A DNA stretch of 64,000 nt from Mogibacterium sp. (lineage in GTDB: Bacteria; Bacillota; Clostridia; Peptostreptococcales; Anaerovoracaceae). The DNA is taken from positions 62,001 to 126,000 of the forward strand of contig JAFRGD010000022.1 of the NCBI GenBank assembly GCA_017433975.1. Direction: 5' to 3'. The notes beneath the pieces were generated by a model that had not been told where the DNA came from, did no database searches, and worked only from the letters and a program-made list of their open reading frames with translations. Below are positions 17,029 to 25,058 of the stretch, piece by piece; position 1 is the stretch's first letter, and the number at the start of each line of letters is the position of its first letter. The translations under genes and the position numbers were made by a program.

Positions 17029-17060
17029 AGGATAAGGCTTCCATAAAGGGGAATGTCAAG
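17029..17060 (-). promoter_or_regulatory. MerR-type promoter and operator before merR gene
   Basis: On the minus strand, TTGACA (17054-17059) and TATCCT (17029-17034) are separated by 19 bp, the long spacer typical of MerR-activated promoters. The spacer holds a dyad TTCCC-CTTTA-TGGAA. A near-identical site is at 21503-21533. Confidence 0.75.
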
Positions 17061-17107
17061 TGGTTTTTTCGAAAAATATAAAAATCTTATTCGGAAGGTC
17101 GCGCGTT

Positions 17108-18487
17108 TCAATCCTTCCCGCGCAGCGCCGCACTCGCACGGTGTTTCCACCGGCCGGACAACAGGTACACGCTGCCGATCACGAACGGAACACAGCCCGC
17201 GAACGCGTTCCCGTACCAGAACCCCATGATTCCCATGCCGCAGGAGATTCCGAGAAAGAGCGCCAGGCCGATCCGCGCGATGATACCGTCGAACAGCGCG
17301 ACGAGCAGGTTGAGCCGGGAATTGCCCGATCCGTTGATCAGCGCGAAGTTCGCCGGCCGGAGTGTTGCCCCGGTATACTGCACCATCGCAACCGGTACAT
17401 ACGTTACAGCAAGGGAAAGGACCGCCGGGTCGTTTGAGAACAGCCCGAACAGCCACTCCGGGTGCATCGCCGTCACCAGCGCAAAGATGCTCGCCGGAAT
17501 CGCGACGACCCAGAGCGCCGTGAAGACGATCTTCGGGACGCGCTCCGTCTTGTTCGCGCCGAGCGCCTGCGACACCATCGCACCGCCCGACGATGAGATT
17601 GCCTGCGATACCACGCCGATCATATGCTCGAGCTTTCGGGCAACGCCTGTTACCGCAACAGTAACAGTCCCATATGCGTTGATGTATGAGTTGACGAAGA
17701 GCATGGAGAGATTTACCGCCGCGGCCTGCAGCACCATCGGGATCCCGAGCGTGATCAGCGGCCGCGCCACCCCGCGGTGGATGCGGAAGCTCTTCGGTTT
17801 GAAGTCAAAATGGATGTCCGCACGGTTCCGGTACAACAACCGGATCGCAAAAAGGAAACTGGCCGCCTGCCCGATGACCGTCGCGAGCGCTGCGCCGAAC
17901 GGCCCCATCCCGAACGGCCCGACGAACAGGATATCGAGAACGATATTGATCACCGACGCGATCGCGATGAAGAGGAACGGGTGCCGCGAATCCCCCATCC
18001 CGCGCATGATCGCGGAGACCAGATTGTATCCATAGATGAAGATCACGCCGCAGACGCACACCAAACTATAATCTGTCGTGTAATCCCAGATGTCGGCCGG
18101 CGTGTTGAGCCAACGGAGAACTCCTTTGTAGGCAAAAAGCAAAATAATTGTCATTGCGAGCGCGATGCTGAGGAGCATTGTGAAGAGCGTCCCGACCATC
18201 TCGCCGACCTTGTCGTTCCGGTCTTCGCCGACGTACCGCGAGATCAGGACCTGCCCCGCATTGGAAAAGCCCAGCGCGACAAATAAAATCAACTGCATGA
18301 GTTCGCCGCCGATCGCGACCGCGGAGAGTCCCTGCGTCCCGACAAACCGGCCGACGACGATCATGTCCACCATGTTGTAGACCATCTGCAGCAGACCGGA
18401 CATAAAGAGCGGCAACGCAAACCGGAGAAGCGTCTTTGGAACACTTCCGACAGTCAGGTCTTTGATGATCCTCGTCTCACTCGCCAC
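17108..18487 (-). CDS. MATE family efflux transporter
   Basis: The 459-residue, twelve-helix membrane protein matches the MATE/NorM-like exporter family in length and pattern: two six-helix halves, early PLFMSGLLQMVYNMVDMIVVG and the GMGDSRHPFLF segment after helix four. Such proteins export cationic drugs or metabolites using Na+ or H+ gradients; substrate is unknown. It starts with GTG at 18487, seven bases after AAGGAG. It is 43 bp downstream of a lipoprotein gene and 108 bp upstream of the MerR gene, so regulator and exporter may be functionally linked. Confidence 0.93.
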   Translation of the reverse strand: MASETRIIKDLTVGSVPKTLLRFALPLFMSGLLQMVYNMVDMIVVGRFVGTQGLSAVAIGGELMQLILFVALGFSNAGQVLISRYVGEDRNDKVGEMVGTLFTMLLSIALAMTIILLFAYKGVLRWLNTPADIWDYTTDYSLVCVCGVIFIYGYNLVSAIMRGMGDSRHPFLFIAIASVINIVLDILFVGPFGMGPFGAALATVIGQAASFLFAIRLLYRNRADIHFDFKPKSFRIHRGVARPLITLGIPMVLQAAAVNLSMLFVNSYINAYGTVTVAVTGVARKLEHMIGVVSQAISSSGGAMVSQALGANKTERVPKIVFTALWVVAIPASIFALVTAMHPEWLFGLFSNDPAVLSLAVTYVPVAMVQYTGATLRPANFALINGSGNSRLNLLVALFDGIIARIGLALFLGISCGMGIMGFWYGNAFAGCVPFVIGSVYLLSGRWKHRASAALRGKD

Positions 18488-18530
18488 AGTTATGCTCCTT
18501 GCGCGTCAGCCACGAACGGCTGACCGTCTG

Positions 18531-19301
18531 TCAGTTGGCTTTGTATTCGTCTTTGGCGTACCCCATCAGGGTCTTCCGCACGTCGTTCAGCTGTTTCTGC
18601 CCGTCCGGCGGAAAATGCCCCGTCGAGACCGTGGTGTAAGGGATGTACGACGGGTCGTCATAATCATACATCATATAAGGATTCTGTGCATAGGTGAAGC
18701 CGGCGTAAGCCCCCTCGAGGCTGTCGCAGTCCTCCAGCTCCTCCCAGTTTGAGAATTCATATTCATAGACATAGTTGTAGCATTCCTGTACGACGTCAGC
18801 CGGAACGATGTAGACCTGCTCGCTTTTCACGCCTTCGTCGGTGCGCCGGACCGTCATCCGGACCGTCTCCTGATCGTAGGACCGCACAGTAATCACCAGA
18901 CTGTCCTCCGGACCGTCAATCGCCACGGACCGTTCCTCGTATTTGAGAATCATGAGGTCAGGTTTGAACTGCGGCACGTATTCCATGCTATTTCGGCTTT
19001 CCACGTGAATCACCACGTCGTGCTCCGGCATCGTGAACCGCATGATGTAACCCTTATCCTCGGAGTAGTCCATCTTGGCGTATTCTCCGTCGATAAAGAA
19101 CGTATAGTCGGTATCCGTCGCAATCATGTCGTAATACAACTCTACTTGCGTGCCCGCCGCGTATTCGTCCTCGGCGTTGGAAAAGCCACCCTTGTCGCCG
19201 GAATAGTCGACGTGATACATCACCGGCTTGTCCTTGCCGCTGCAGCCTGCCAGGCAACCCACAGCGAAGGCTACAATCAGTAAAATAGGAGTGATCTTCA
19301 T
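18531..19301 (-). CDS. Putative lipoprotein of unknown function
   Basis: The 256-residue product opens with a lipoprotein signal: MKITPILLIVAF, then LAGC at the cleavage site, so Cys20 should be lipidated and the protein anchored outside the membrane. The mature part is acidic and Tyr-rich and contains VMYHVDYSGDKGGFSNAED near its start, reminiscent of InlB_B/repeat-type extracellular beta domains. No enzyme motif is recognised. The ATG overlaps the stop of the preceding DUF2442 gene by four bases, and GAGG lies upstream, so it belongs to the DUF4160-DUF2442-MATE gene row. Confidence 0.8.
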   Translation of the reverse strand: MKITPILLIVAFAVGCLAGCSGKDKPVMYHVDYSGDKGGFSNAEDEYAAGTQVELYYDMIATDTDYTFFIDGEYAKMDYSEDKGYIMRFTMPEHDVVIHVESRNSMEYVPQFKPDLMILKYEERSVAIDGPEDSLVITVRSYDQETVRMTVRRTDEGVKSEQVYIVPADVVQECYNYVYEYEFSNWEELEDCDSLEGAYAGFTYAQNPYMMYDYDDPSYIPYTTVSTGHFPPDGQKQLNDVRKTLMGYAKDEYKAN

Positions 19302-19747
19302 ACGTTACCTCTTTCTTTCTTTGGCGCACCGTACTCACGAATCATTGCAGCTTTTGTAATAATCCACTGCTTCCCGTATTTACATACATCGACACCATTA
19401 ACTAGCTTACCATATGCGATTGCTTTGCGGAGGGTGCTTTCGTGCAGGCCCCATAACTCAGTGGCATCCGAAAAAGCCATCAGTCCATCAAACGGACTCG
19501 ACGTCTGTTCTCCATTTTCCCACAATTCGTCACAGGATAAATCGATGTCGTCATTCCAAACAACGCCATACCCCCCGACGTCAACAAACGCGGAATAATA
19601 CAGATTACTGTCACTTTTGAGCGCGCTAAATACCGGCCATCTCTCGAACGCCTGCGACAGATCATATATCTTTGTCTCACCCTCTGCAAACTGAACACTC
19701 AATTTGTAGTCTGGCAAGACGTTCACGCTCTTGACTTTGTGAAACAA
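19298..19747 (-). CDS. DUF2442 domain protein with C-terminal HTH
   Basis: The 149-residue protein has an N-terminal DUF2442 domain (residues 1 to about 80: VKSVNVLPDYKLSVQFAEGE, then VWNDDIDLSCDELWENG). The C-terminal helix-turn-helix (FSDATELWGLHESTLRKAI, then KYGKQWIITKAAM) resembles excisionase-type DNA-binding folds. DUF2442 and DUF4160 genes often occur as pairs and are suspected toxin-antitoxin-like modules; the DNA-binding part suggests this partner autoregulates. The start is TTG at 19747 with AGGAGG five bases away. A DUF4160 gene lies 14 bp upstream. Confidence 0.78.
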   Translation of the reverse strand: MFHKVKSVNVLPDYKLSVQFAEGETKIYDLSQAFERWPVFSALKSDSNLYYSAFVDVGGYGVVWNDDIDLSCDELWENGEQTSSPFDGLMAFSDATELWGLHESTLRKAIAYGKLVNGVDVCKYGKQWIITKAAMIREYGAPKKERGNV

Positions 19748-19761
19748 TCGTGCCTCCTCAG

Positions 19762-20016
19762 TTATTCCAGCGGATCAATCTTAATAAACTGTTGTGTTTT
19801 CCACATCTCAAGAAGTTGGTCTCTGTTATGCGCAATCCACTTTGTTGTCAACCGCATCGCCACCGGAGGAAGGTCCCCTTCTATGACTTCCAAAGTGTTG
19901 ATATTAATGGAAGCGACGTCTTCCCCATAAATTGCATGAATGTGTGGCAGATGATGCTCGTGTTGCTGAAAGTACATCCTGATAACAATCCCATAGAACC
20001 TCGAGATTGTTGGCAT
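19762..20016 (-). CDS. DUF4160 protein (partner of DUF2442)
   Basis: The 84-residue protein matches DUF4160 closely: MPTISRFYGIVIRMYFQQHE, then HHLPHIHAIYGEDVASININ, the His-rich HxPHxH signature of the family. Function is unproven; pairing with DUF2442 is a conserved arrangement resembling toxin-antitoxin loci. A strong ribosome site (AAGGGGG) precedes the ATG. The promoter 14 bp upstream carries a palindromic operator in its spacer, consistent with autoregulation. Confidence 0.85.
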   Translation of the reverse strand: MPTISRFYGIVIRMYFQQHEHHLPHIHAIYGEDVASININTLEVIEGDLPPVAMRLTTKWIAHNRDQLLEMWKTQQFIKIDPLE

Positions 20017-20029
20017 AATACCCCCTTTC

Positions 20030-20058
20030 TTTATATCACGTTACCGTGATTCCGTCAA
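20030..20058 (-). promoter_or_regulatory. Promoter with operator palindrome for DUF4160-DUF2442 genes
   Basis: On the minus strand, TTGACG (20053-20058), 17-bp spacer, TATAAA (20030-20035). The spacer contains the perfect inverted repeat ATCACG-4-CGTGAT (20035-20050), placed where a bound repressor would block RNA polymerase. Confidence 0.75.
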
Positions 20059-20072
20059 CGGTTACTTGTAAT

Positions 20073-20158
20073 AAAAAACAGGACTCGTGCCTCTGATCAC
20101 GTATGTCCTGTCACATATAATGCCTGCACTGGCCCGGCCGGATGAGCCTCTTTATTTT
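20073..20158 (-). ncRNA. Small RNA with antitoxin-like architecture
   Basis: A consensus promoter and a strong terminator frame an ~85-nt RNA without an ORF. The terminator is the ACAGGAC/GTCCTGT stem (20078-20111) before six T. The 5' part (AAAGAGGCTCATCCGGCCGG) resembles in position and shape the AAAAGAGCTGCCGATAGACG start of the three RNAs at 26-27 and 41 kb. No toxin ORF is seen opposite it. Confidence 0.55.
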
Positions 20159-20164
20159 GTCTCG

Positions 20165-20193
20165 ATTATACCATTTGCCTCCTCGGAAGTCAA
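20165..20193 (-). promoter_or_regulatory. Promoter of small RNA
   Basis: TTGACT (20188-20193), 17 bp, TATAAT (20165-20170) on the minus strand, near-perfect sigma-A consensus. It lies just after the mutT stop. Confidence 0.75.
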
Positions 20194-20204
20194 GAACAAA
20201 TGTT

Positions 20205-20603
20205 CTATTCTTCCCGGGTGCCGACCAGTTCACGGAGCCGCACCAGGATCTCCTCGTCTGCCGGGCAGAAGTCGTACAACGGTATTTCGTCCGGCGTAAT
20301 CCACCTTATGTCATTGTGTTCTAACAATTGAGGGGTCCCGTCGGCAATTCGCGCATTGAAAAGCACCAGCCGTACTGTTAGGTCTGGGTACTCGTGGACG
20401 ACTTCCATGAAGACGTCCCCCACCTCCACCGTCACGGCGAGCTCCTCCCGGCACTCGCGGATGAGCGCCGCCGCGCGGGTCTCCCCCGGCTCGACCTTGC
20501 CGCCGACGAACTCCCACAGCAAACCGCGCGCCTGGTGCGCCGGCCGCTGGCAGATCATGAACCTGCCGTTATCCCAAATCAGCGCCGCAACGACTTCTGT
20601 CAT
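20205..20603 (-). CDS. MutT-like Nudix hydrolase (8-oxo-dGTP diphosphatase type)
   Basis: The 132-residue protein contains a complete Nudix box, GKVEPGETRAAALIRECREE followed by L (Gx5Ex7REUxEExGU), and the MutT-type start AALIWDNGRFMICQRP. Family members hydrolyse oxidised nucleoside triphosphates or related dinucleotides in the cytosol, protecting against mutation. Its ATG overlaps the stop of the YhfC gene (ATGA), so both are translated from one mRNA that starts at the MerR-type promoter near 21503. A link of nucleotide sanitation to the same stress signal is inferred. Confidence 0.92.
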   Translation of the reverse strand: MTEVVAALIWDNGRFMICQRPAHQARGLLWEFVGGKVEPGETRAAALIRECREELAVTVEVGDVFMEVVHEYPDLTVRLVLFNARIADGTPQLLEHNDIRWITPDEIPLYDFCPADEEILVRLRELVGTREE

Positions 20604-21424
20604 ACCGCCGCCTCTTCATTTGCCGAATTTCCCGGTACGCCGGCGTTCTTCTTCCACACGCGGTATGCGAACACCGCAACCGCCGCGGCCATGAGCGCGA
20701 TAATGACTTCCAGTGCAACGGTCGGAACGCCGACGCTGGACAGGATCACCGTGACCCCGTCCACGACCGCGTGAATCAGAATCGCCAGCGGGAACAGGCC
20801 GCCGCACTTCGGGTTCTTTGCCGCGAACCACACGAGCACGGAAAGTGCAATGTGGACCGTAATCGCCGAAAGCCGCTCAACGCCCGTCAGCAGGAACATA
20901 TATGGAGTCGTATTGACCAGCGAATCGATTGTGGCCTGCATCTGCGTGAGCGTATCGCCGGACATCGTTTCGAGCCAAGCCGCCATGCCGCCCGTGTTGA
21001 TCATCACCGCAAACACGATGGAGAGAATCATCGACAAGCCTGCCAGGACGATCGACTCGATGCCACCGTGGCCCGCGCCGTACATCAGCGCCTCCGCATC
21101 GTTGTCCAACTGTTTGCGGAGCACCGTCCGGAACGCGAGAAACCGTCCCATCTCTTCAAAGATGCCGGCCATCAGGCCGCCGTACAGCGCGTACAGCCAG
21201 ATGTTCCCCTGGATAACTGCCCCGGTCGGCGACCCGAGCACCAACCGGTGCACCGCCGACTCCAGCACCAGCGCGAAGAACAGAAAAACAAAACACCCGA
21301 TAAAGAATGTCTTGACGTGCCCGCCCTTCCGCCGGAAAACGATCAGCAGAATGATCGGAACCAGGATTGCGACCAGCGTGGAAATCGTCATGAAAACAAT
21401 CGATATTGTTGGAACAGTAGTCAC
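20600..21424 (-). CDS. YhfC family intramembrane metalloprotease
   Basis: The 274-residue integral membrane protein matches the YhfC/DUF2324 family, related to CAAX/PrsW intramembrane proteases. Candidate metal-site motifs are EEMGRFLAFR, then YGAGHGGIES, then ILIHAVVDG, in family order. It has about seven hydrophobic segments. GTG at 21424 is preferred because AGGAAAGGGG lies six bases upstream; the frame continues ten codons further without one. A MerR-type promoter nearly identical to that before the membrane-anchored MerR gene drives it, making it a likely target of that regulator. Its proteolytic substrate is unknown. Confidence 0.85.
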   Translation of the reverse strand: MTTVPTISIVFMTISTLVAILVPIILLIVFRRKGGHVKTFFIGCFVFLFFALVLESAVHRLVLGSPTGAVIQGNIWLYALYGGLMAGIFEEMGRFLAFRTVLRKQLDNDAEALMYGAGHGGIESIVLAGLSMILSIVFAVMINTGGMAAWLETMSGDTLTQMQATIDSLVNTTPYMFLLTGVERLSAITVHIALSVLVWFAAKNPKCGGLFPLAILIHAVVDGVTVILSSVGVPTVALEVIIALMAAAVAVFAYRVWKKNAGVPGNSANEEAAV

Positions 21425-21502
21425 TTTTATCCCCTTTCCTGTCTTGCGTGCCATCGGGGCTTCCGCCGGCGCATTCCGCGCCGCGTCCCCGGCTCTGTTG
21501 CA

Positions 21503-21533
21503 AGAATAAGCCTTCCATAAAGTGGAAAGTCAA
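21503..21533 (-). promoter_or_regulatory. MerR-type promoter and operator before yhfC-mutT
   Basis: TTGACT (21528-21533) and TATTCT (21503-21508) on the minus strand are 19 bp apart with the dyad TTCCA-CTTTA-TGGAA in the spacer. It shares most positions with 17029-17060. Confidence 0.75.
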
Positions 21534-21574
21534 GAAGTTTTTTCAACGCTCCGCCGAGGATCGGCCGATTCCGG

Positions 21575-22012
21575 TCATTCGCCCGCAAAGAACCGTGCGA
21601 GTTCACTGCGGACCGCGGTGTTGCAAAATCTGTCGAAGTAGCCCCCGTACGGTGGCCGCCGCGTGCCGCCCGCGGTCTCTTCCCAGGCGCGCGCGTAGTC
21701 CAGCGATTCCGCCAACCGGATACCTTCGAGGCGGCCGTCCAGAATGCTCGCCCACAGCTGCTCCCGCGGCGACCCGCCCGCGCGCTCCGTCACGACCGGA
21801 TACAACATCCGGAGCGCCGCCGTCATCCACGCGACGTAGGCGTCGTCCGCTTCGCGGCGCGCAGCGTCGTCCTCGTCGAGTCCCGCGCCGGCCTCCGCGC
21901 GGCGTTTCCACTCGAGCACCTCCGCCGGCGCCGGCAGCGGCTGCCCGGAAGCCTTCTGCACATTCGTAATGATCCGAACCGCCAGGTCCGTCTGTTCGTC
22001 CGTAAATCTCAT
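21575..22012 (-). CDS. Hypothetical protein, 145 aa
   Basis: I do not recognise this family. The product is soluble, acidic and mostly helical, beginning MRFTDEQTDLAVRIITNVQK, with an Ala/Asp/Glu-rich middle and a C-terminal GGYFDRFCNTAVRSELARFF. No signal peptide or membrane segment. AAAGGAGAACG before the ATG at 22012 fixes the start and supports translation. GC content matches the host. It stands between the MerR-controlled genes and the DUF1294 gene on the same strand, with gaps near 90 bp. Confidence 0.7.
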   Translation of the reverse strand: MRFTDEQTDLAVRIITNVQKASGQPLPAPAEVLEWKRRAEAGAGLDEDDAARREADDAYVAWMTAALRMLYPVVTERAGGSPREQLWASILDGRLEGIRLAESLDYARAWEETAGGTRRPPYGGYFDRFCNTAVRSELARFFAGE

Positions 22013-22099
22013 CGTTCTCCTTTCGTCGGCCGCAGCCGCCACGACGTTAGCAGGTTATCCGCGACCCGGTTACCCGGTCGCTCACAGCCCGCCGCGCGA

Positions 22100-22378
22100 T
22101 CAGCCAGCCATCCGCCGCATCACCAGCACGGCCGCGATCTGCAGCAACAGAATCACCGGCACGCCGACCGAGAAGAGCGGCTTCCGCGTTTTGTGGTGAA
22201 ACGTCGTCATTCCAAGCCATGCACCCACGCTGCCGCCCAGCACGGCAAGCAGCAGGAGCGTCTTTTCAGGAATCCGCCACGCCCCGATTCTGGCGCGCCG
22301 CTTATCGATTCCGAAGGCGGCGAACGCCACGAGATTGATTGCGGCCAGGTATAAGGTCGCCAAACTCAAATCATTCAT
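22100..22378 (-). CDS. DUF1294 family membrane protein
   Basis: The 92-residue protein has three hydrophobic stretches and the DUF1294 signature: AAFGIDKRRAR, RIPEKTLLLLAVLGGSVGAW, and GMTTFHHKTRKPLF. These match the family's FxxYxxDKxxA, RxPExxL and GxxxGxxxFRHKTxKxxF motifs. Function unknown. GGAGG precedes the ATG, which overlaps the end of the upstream HD/GIY-YIG gene by eight bases, so the two are translationally coupled. Confidence 0.88.
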   Translation of the reverse strand: MNDLSLATLYLAAINLVAFAAFGIDKRRARIGAWRIPEKTLLLLAVLGGSVGAWLGMTTFHHKTRKPLFSVGVPVILLLQIAAVLVMRRMAG

Positions 22379-23309
22379 CCGACGCCTCCATTGACCATAA
22401 ATTATTATTTGTTGACTTTATCAATTCTTCCTTTTCCGCGCGGGTCAGCTGCTTAATCGCCCACTCCCGCCGCTGCGCTGCCACCTTATCGGCGAACGCC
22501 TCGCAGTAAACGAGCTCCACCGGCCGCCGCGCCCGCGTGTATTTCGCGCCTTTGCCCGAATTGTGCACGCGCGCCCGCCGCTCCGGGTCCGTCGTCCAAC
22601 CCGTGTAGTACGTTCCGTCGGCGCACTTCAGAATATATGCGTAACACTGCCGCGGGGGCTCGGTCTCGGCGCGGAGTTCTTTGAGGAAAGCCTCCATGAA
22701 AGCGTGCCGCGTCGCCGCCATCTCCCGGGCCGCGTCGGTGTTCATCATGTCCTTGAGGAGCAGGAGTTTGTCGTAAAAGTGCTGCACGGACTCGTCCATG
22801 TCCCGCCCGTGCTCGCCACCGAACGAAAACGTCCGCGCGATGCCGACCGCCCCGATTGCGTCGAGCCGGTCCGCGTCCTGCACAATCCGCCCTTCGGGCG
22901 TTTCCGGCCGCCGGCCGCGGTTCTTGCTGAAAGAAACCGCGTTGATCGCGGTACAAACCGCTTCGATCTCGTCCGCCGTCAGGCCGCTCCGCTCCATGAA
23001 ACCGCGCGCGTTCTCGTTATTTTCGGTATGAAAAAGCTTATAATCGTCCGCGTCGTGCAACAGCGCCGCCAGCGCAACGACGCCCGCGTCGCAAGGCTCT
23101 GCGATTTGTGCGCCACGCGCTTCGCGGACGGCTTTGTCATCTCGCAGCCCGTCGGCGATAGCACCCCGCCCACGCGCTTCGCGTTCCGCGATCGCCATCG
23201 CGTTCCGGTACACCCGCAGCGTGTGCGCCGCGTCGTGCCCGCCCGCGTTGCCCGCGAACAGCTCTTTAACGTATTCGATTGCGCTCTCACTCACCCGCTC
23301 GTCGATCAC
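22371..23309 (-). CDS. HD-domain phosphohydrolase fused to GIY-YIG domain
   Basis: The 312-residue protein joins two enzyme folds. Residues 1 to about 215 are an HD hydrolase of the YedJ type: H in GGHDAAHTLRV, HD in ALLHDADDYKLF, D in QDADRLDAIG. Residues about 220-300 form a UPF0213/YhbQ-type GIY-YIG nuclease domain: YAYILKCADGTYYTGWTTD, RVHNSGKGAKYTRARRP, then AAQRREWAIKQL. The first domain carries an Ala/Arg/Asp-rich insertion (about residues 45-70). The fusion suggests a combined nucleotide-hydrolase and nucleic-acid-cleaving role, but this is inference. GTG start with AAGGAG. Confidence 0.87.
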   Translation of the reverse strand: MIDERVSESAIEYVKELFAGNAGGHDAAHTLRVYRNAMAIAEREARGRGAIADGLRDDKAVREARGAQIAEPCDAGVVALAALLHDADDYKLFHTENNENARGFMERSGLTADEIEAVCTAINAVSFSKNRGRRPETPEGRIVQDADRLDAIGAVGIARTFSFGGEHGRDMDESVQHFYDKLLLLKDMMNTDAAREMAATRHAFMEAFLKELRAETEPPRQCYAYILKCADGTYYTGWTTDPERRARVHNSGKGAKYTRARRPVELVYCEAFADKVAAQRREWAIKQLTRAEKEELIKSTNNNLWSMEASDE

Positions 23310-23351
23310 GGCTGCTCCTTGTCAATTCGTTTTCGTATTCGTTCCGCGGCG

Positions 23352-24416
23352 CTATTCCGCCGCTTTTCCCGGCAGCTCCAGTTCGCTTACCACCGCGGCG
23401 CCGAGAATCATCACCGCGCCTATGATTCCCGCGACGCTCAGCGCTTCGTGCAGCACCACCGCCGCCAGCAGCAGCGCCGCCACCGGGTCGATGTAGCTGA
23501 AAAGCGCGATCGTCTGCGCCCGCAGCCCGTCCATACTGCCGAAGTACAACACATACGCGAAGCCCGTGTGTACGAGCCCGACGACCAGCAGCAGTACGAC
23601 CGTCGACGCCTGAATCGGCCCTCTCCCGAAGTCCCGCGTCACGAGCAGGTACGGTATCATGACCAGCGCCGCCGAAAAGAGCTGTATGACCGTCTTGTAG
23701 TATGCGTCGACGCTGCCGATCTTTTTGTTCATAATGACGACGATCGAATAAAAAACCGCCGCCCCGAGACCGTACAGGATGCCGCGCGTGTTGTCCGCCG
23801 CGTTCGTTGCGGCACCCGCTCCGCCGTCCAGGATCCCGGACACGAGCACCATTCCGACGATCGCAACCGCCGCGCAGATCGCCTTCCGCGCCGTCAGCCG
23901 TTCCCGGAAAATCAACGGCGACAGCAGCAGCACGATGGTCGGCTGCATATAGTAACAAAGCGTCGCCGTCGGCACGGTCGTGTAGTTGTACGCTTCAAAA
24001 AGCAGAATCCAGTTCACGCCGATCGCCGCCCCCGCAACCGCGAGCCACGCGGTCTTCGCCGCCGACGGCATCACGGCCAGCAAGTTCTCAAGGCCGAGCG
24101 GCAAAGCCGTTTTGTCCGCTGGCTCGTCCGCCGCCTCGTTCGCCGTGTCGTTGCTCGCCGTTTCGTCCGTCGCCTCGTTGCCCGCCGCACGGTCCAAGGT
24201 CGCAGCGTTCCTCGCCGCCAGTTCCTTATTCTTCTTACGCAGGCCCTGAATCTGAATGTAAACAAGCAAAAACAGCCCGCCAATCGCGCCCCGCGCAAAT
24301 GCGAGGAACCCCGAAGACAGCGGTAAAAACCGCCGGAAGATGCCGATCGTTCCAAAAATCAGCATCGCCGACACCATCATCGCCATGGACTTGCCGTTGT
24401 TGCGTTGTTCGTTCAT
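23352..24416 (-). CDS. EamA/DMT family transporter
   Basis: The 354-residue protein has ten transmembrane helices in two EamA repeats (residues about 12-180 and 200-345), with the paired proline/serine-rich GVNWILLFEAYNYTT and YVLYFGSMDGLRAQTIAL segments typical of drug/metabolite exporters. Substrate unknown. Between the second and third helices lies a hydrophilic Ala/Asp/Glu/Thr-rich insertion of about 40 residues (residues about 65-105, with repeats such as NDTAN and EAADEPADKTA). This is unusual for the family and reflects repeated 15-bp DNA units. No clear ribosome site is seen before the ATG at 24416. Confidence 0.88.
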   Translation of the reverse strand: MNEQRNNGKSMAMMVSAMLIFGTIGIFRRFLPLSSGFLAFARGAIGGLFLLVYIQIQGLRKKNKELAARNAATLDRAAGNEATDETASNDTANEAADEPADKTALPLGLENLLAVMPSAAKTAWLAVAGAAIGVNWILLFEAYNYTTVPTATLCYYMQPTIVLLLSPLIFRERLTARKAICAAVAIVGMVLVSGILDGGAGAATNAADNTRGILYGLGAAVFYSIVVIMNKKIGSVDAYYKTVIQLFSAALVMIPYLLVTRDFGRGPIQASTVVLLLVVGLVHTGFAYVLYFGSMDGLRAQTIALFSYIDPVAALLLAAVVLHEALSVAGIIGAVMILGAAVVSELELPGKAAE

Positions 24417-24453
24417 TGATCGTCGTCCGTCGTTTTTTCGAGCCGCGCCGCTG

Positions 24454-24933
24454 CTACTCGTCAGCTTCTTCGTAGACGTACGTAAACACCATGCCGTCCG
24501 CGACGTGCTCCTGATCGTCCTCCCAGACGAGTGACAGCCCGTCGCCTTCGCTGAAGACGATAAAGCCGCCGCCGTCCTCGTACATCACGTTCTCGAGCTC
24601 AACCGTTCCGTCGCTCTTGTACACATGATCCGTCCGGACGCAGTTGCGGTACTCGATTGTGAGCGTGTTCTCGTCAAACTCCCCGCTCATGACCCACTCG
24701 CTGCTCTCCCAGGCGCTGCTGCCCCACGTCACGGTAACCGTCGCGCTGTTTCCCTCGCCCGCTTCGACGAGCACGACCGCGCGGTCGCAGGCGTACTCTC
24801 CGATGAAGTTCATGACCGGGTTCTGCCCGTCTTCTTCGCCGCCCGAACCGCCGGACGCGCCGCTGCACGCGCTGAGCACGCACGCCGCCGCAGGCACCGC
24901 ACTGAGACTGATGAGGATGATGATTCTCTTCAT
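24454..24933 (-). CDS. Small putative lipoprotein
   Basis: The 159-residue product starts MKRIIILISLSAVPAAACVL and has LSAC as lipobox, followed by a Gly/Ser/Glu linker, so it is likely a surface lipoprotein. The mature part is beta-rich and acidic, resembling small lipocalin-like or META-type domains, but I cannot assign a family. GGAGG before the ATG at 24933 fixes the start. It is just upstream of the EamA gene on the same strand; MITE copy C lies 125 bp upstream of its start. Confidence 0.75.
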   Translation of the reverse strand: MKRIIILISLSAVPAAACVLSACSGASGGSGGEEDGQNPVMNFIGEYACDRAVVLVEAGEGNSATVTVTWGSSAWESSEWVMSGEFDENTLTIEYRNCVRTDHVYKSDGTVELENVMYEDGGGFIVFSEGDGLSLVWEDDQEHVADGMVFTYVYEEADE

Positions 24934-24976
24934 AAAAAACCTCCAATTATATCCCACGGCCACCGCTTCTGCTGCG

Positions 24977-25036
24977 CCGGCCGTTGATGTCTGCTTCGCC
25001 GACCGTTGATGTCTGCTACACCGACCGTTGATTCTG
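24977..25036 (+). repeat. 22-bp tandem repeats (2.7 copies)
   Basis: Units start CCGRCCGTTGATGTCTGCT at 24977, 24999 and (partial) 25021. They lie between the lipoprotein start and MITE copy C. Confidence 0.8.
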
Positions 25037-25058
25037 ATATTTCAGTCGTCGACCACGT

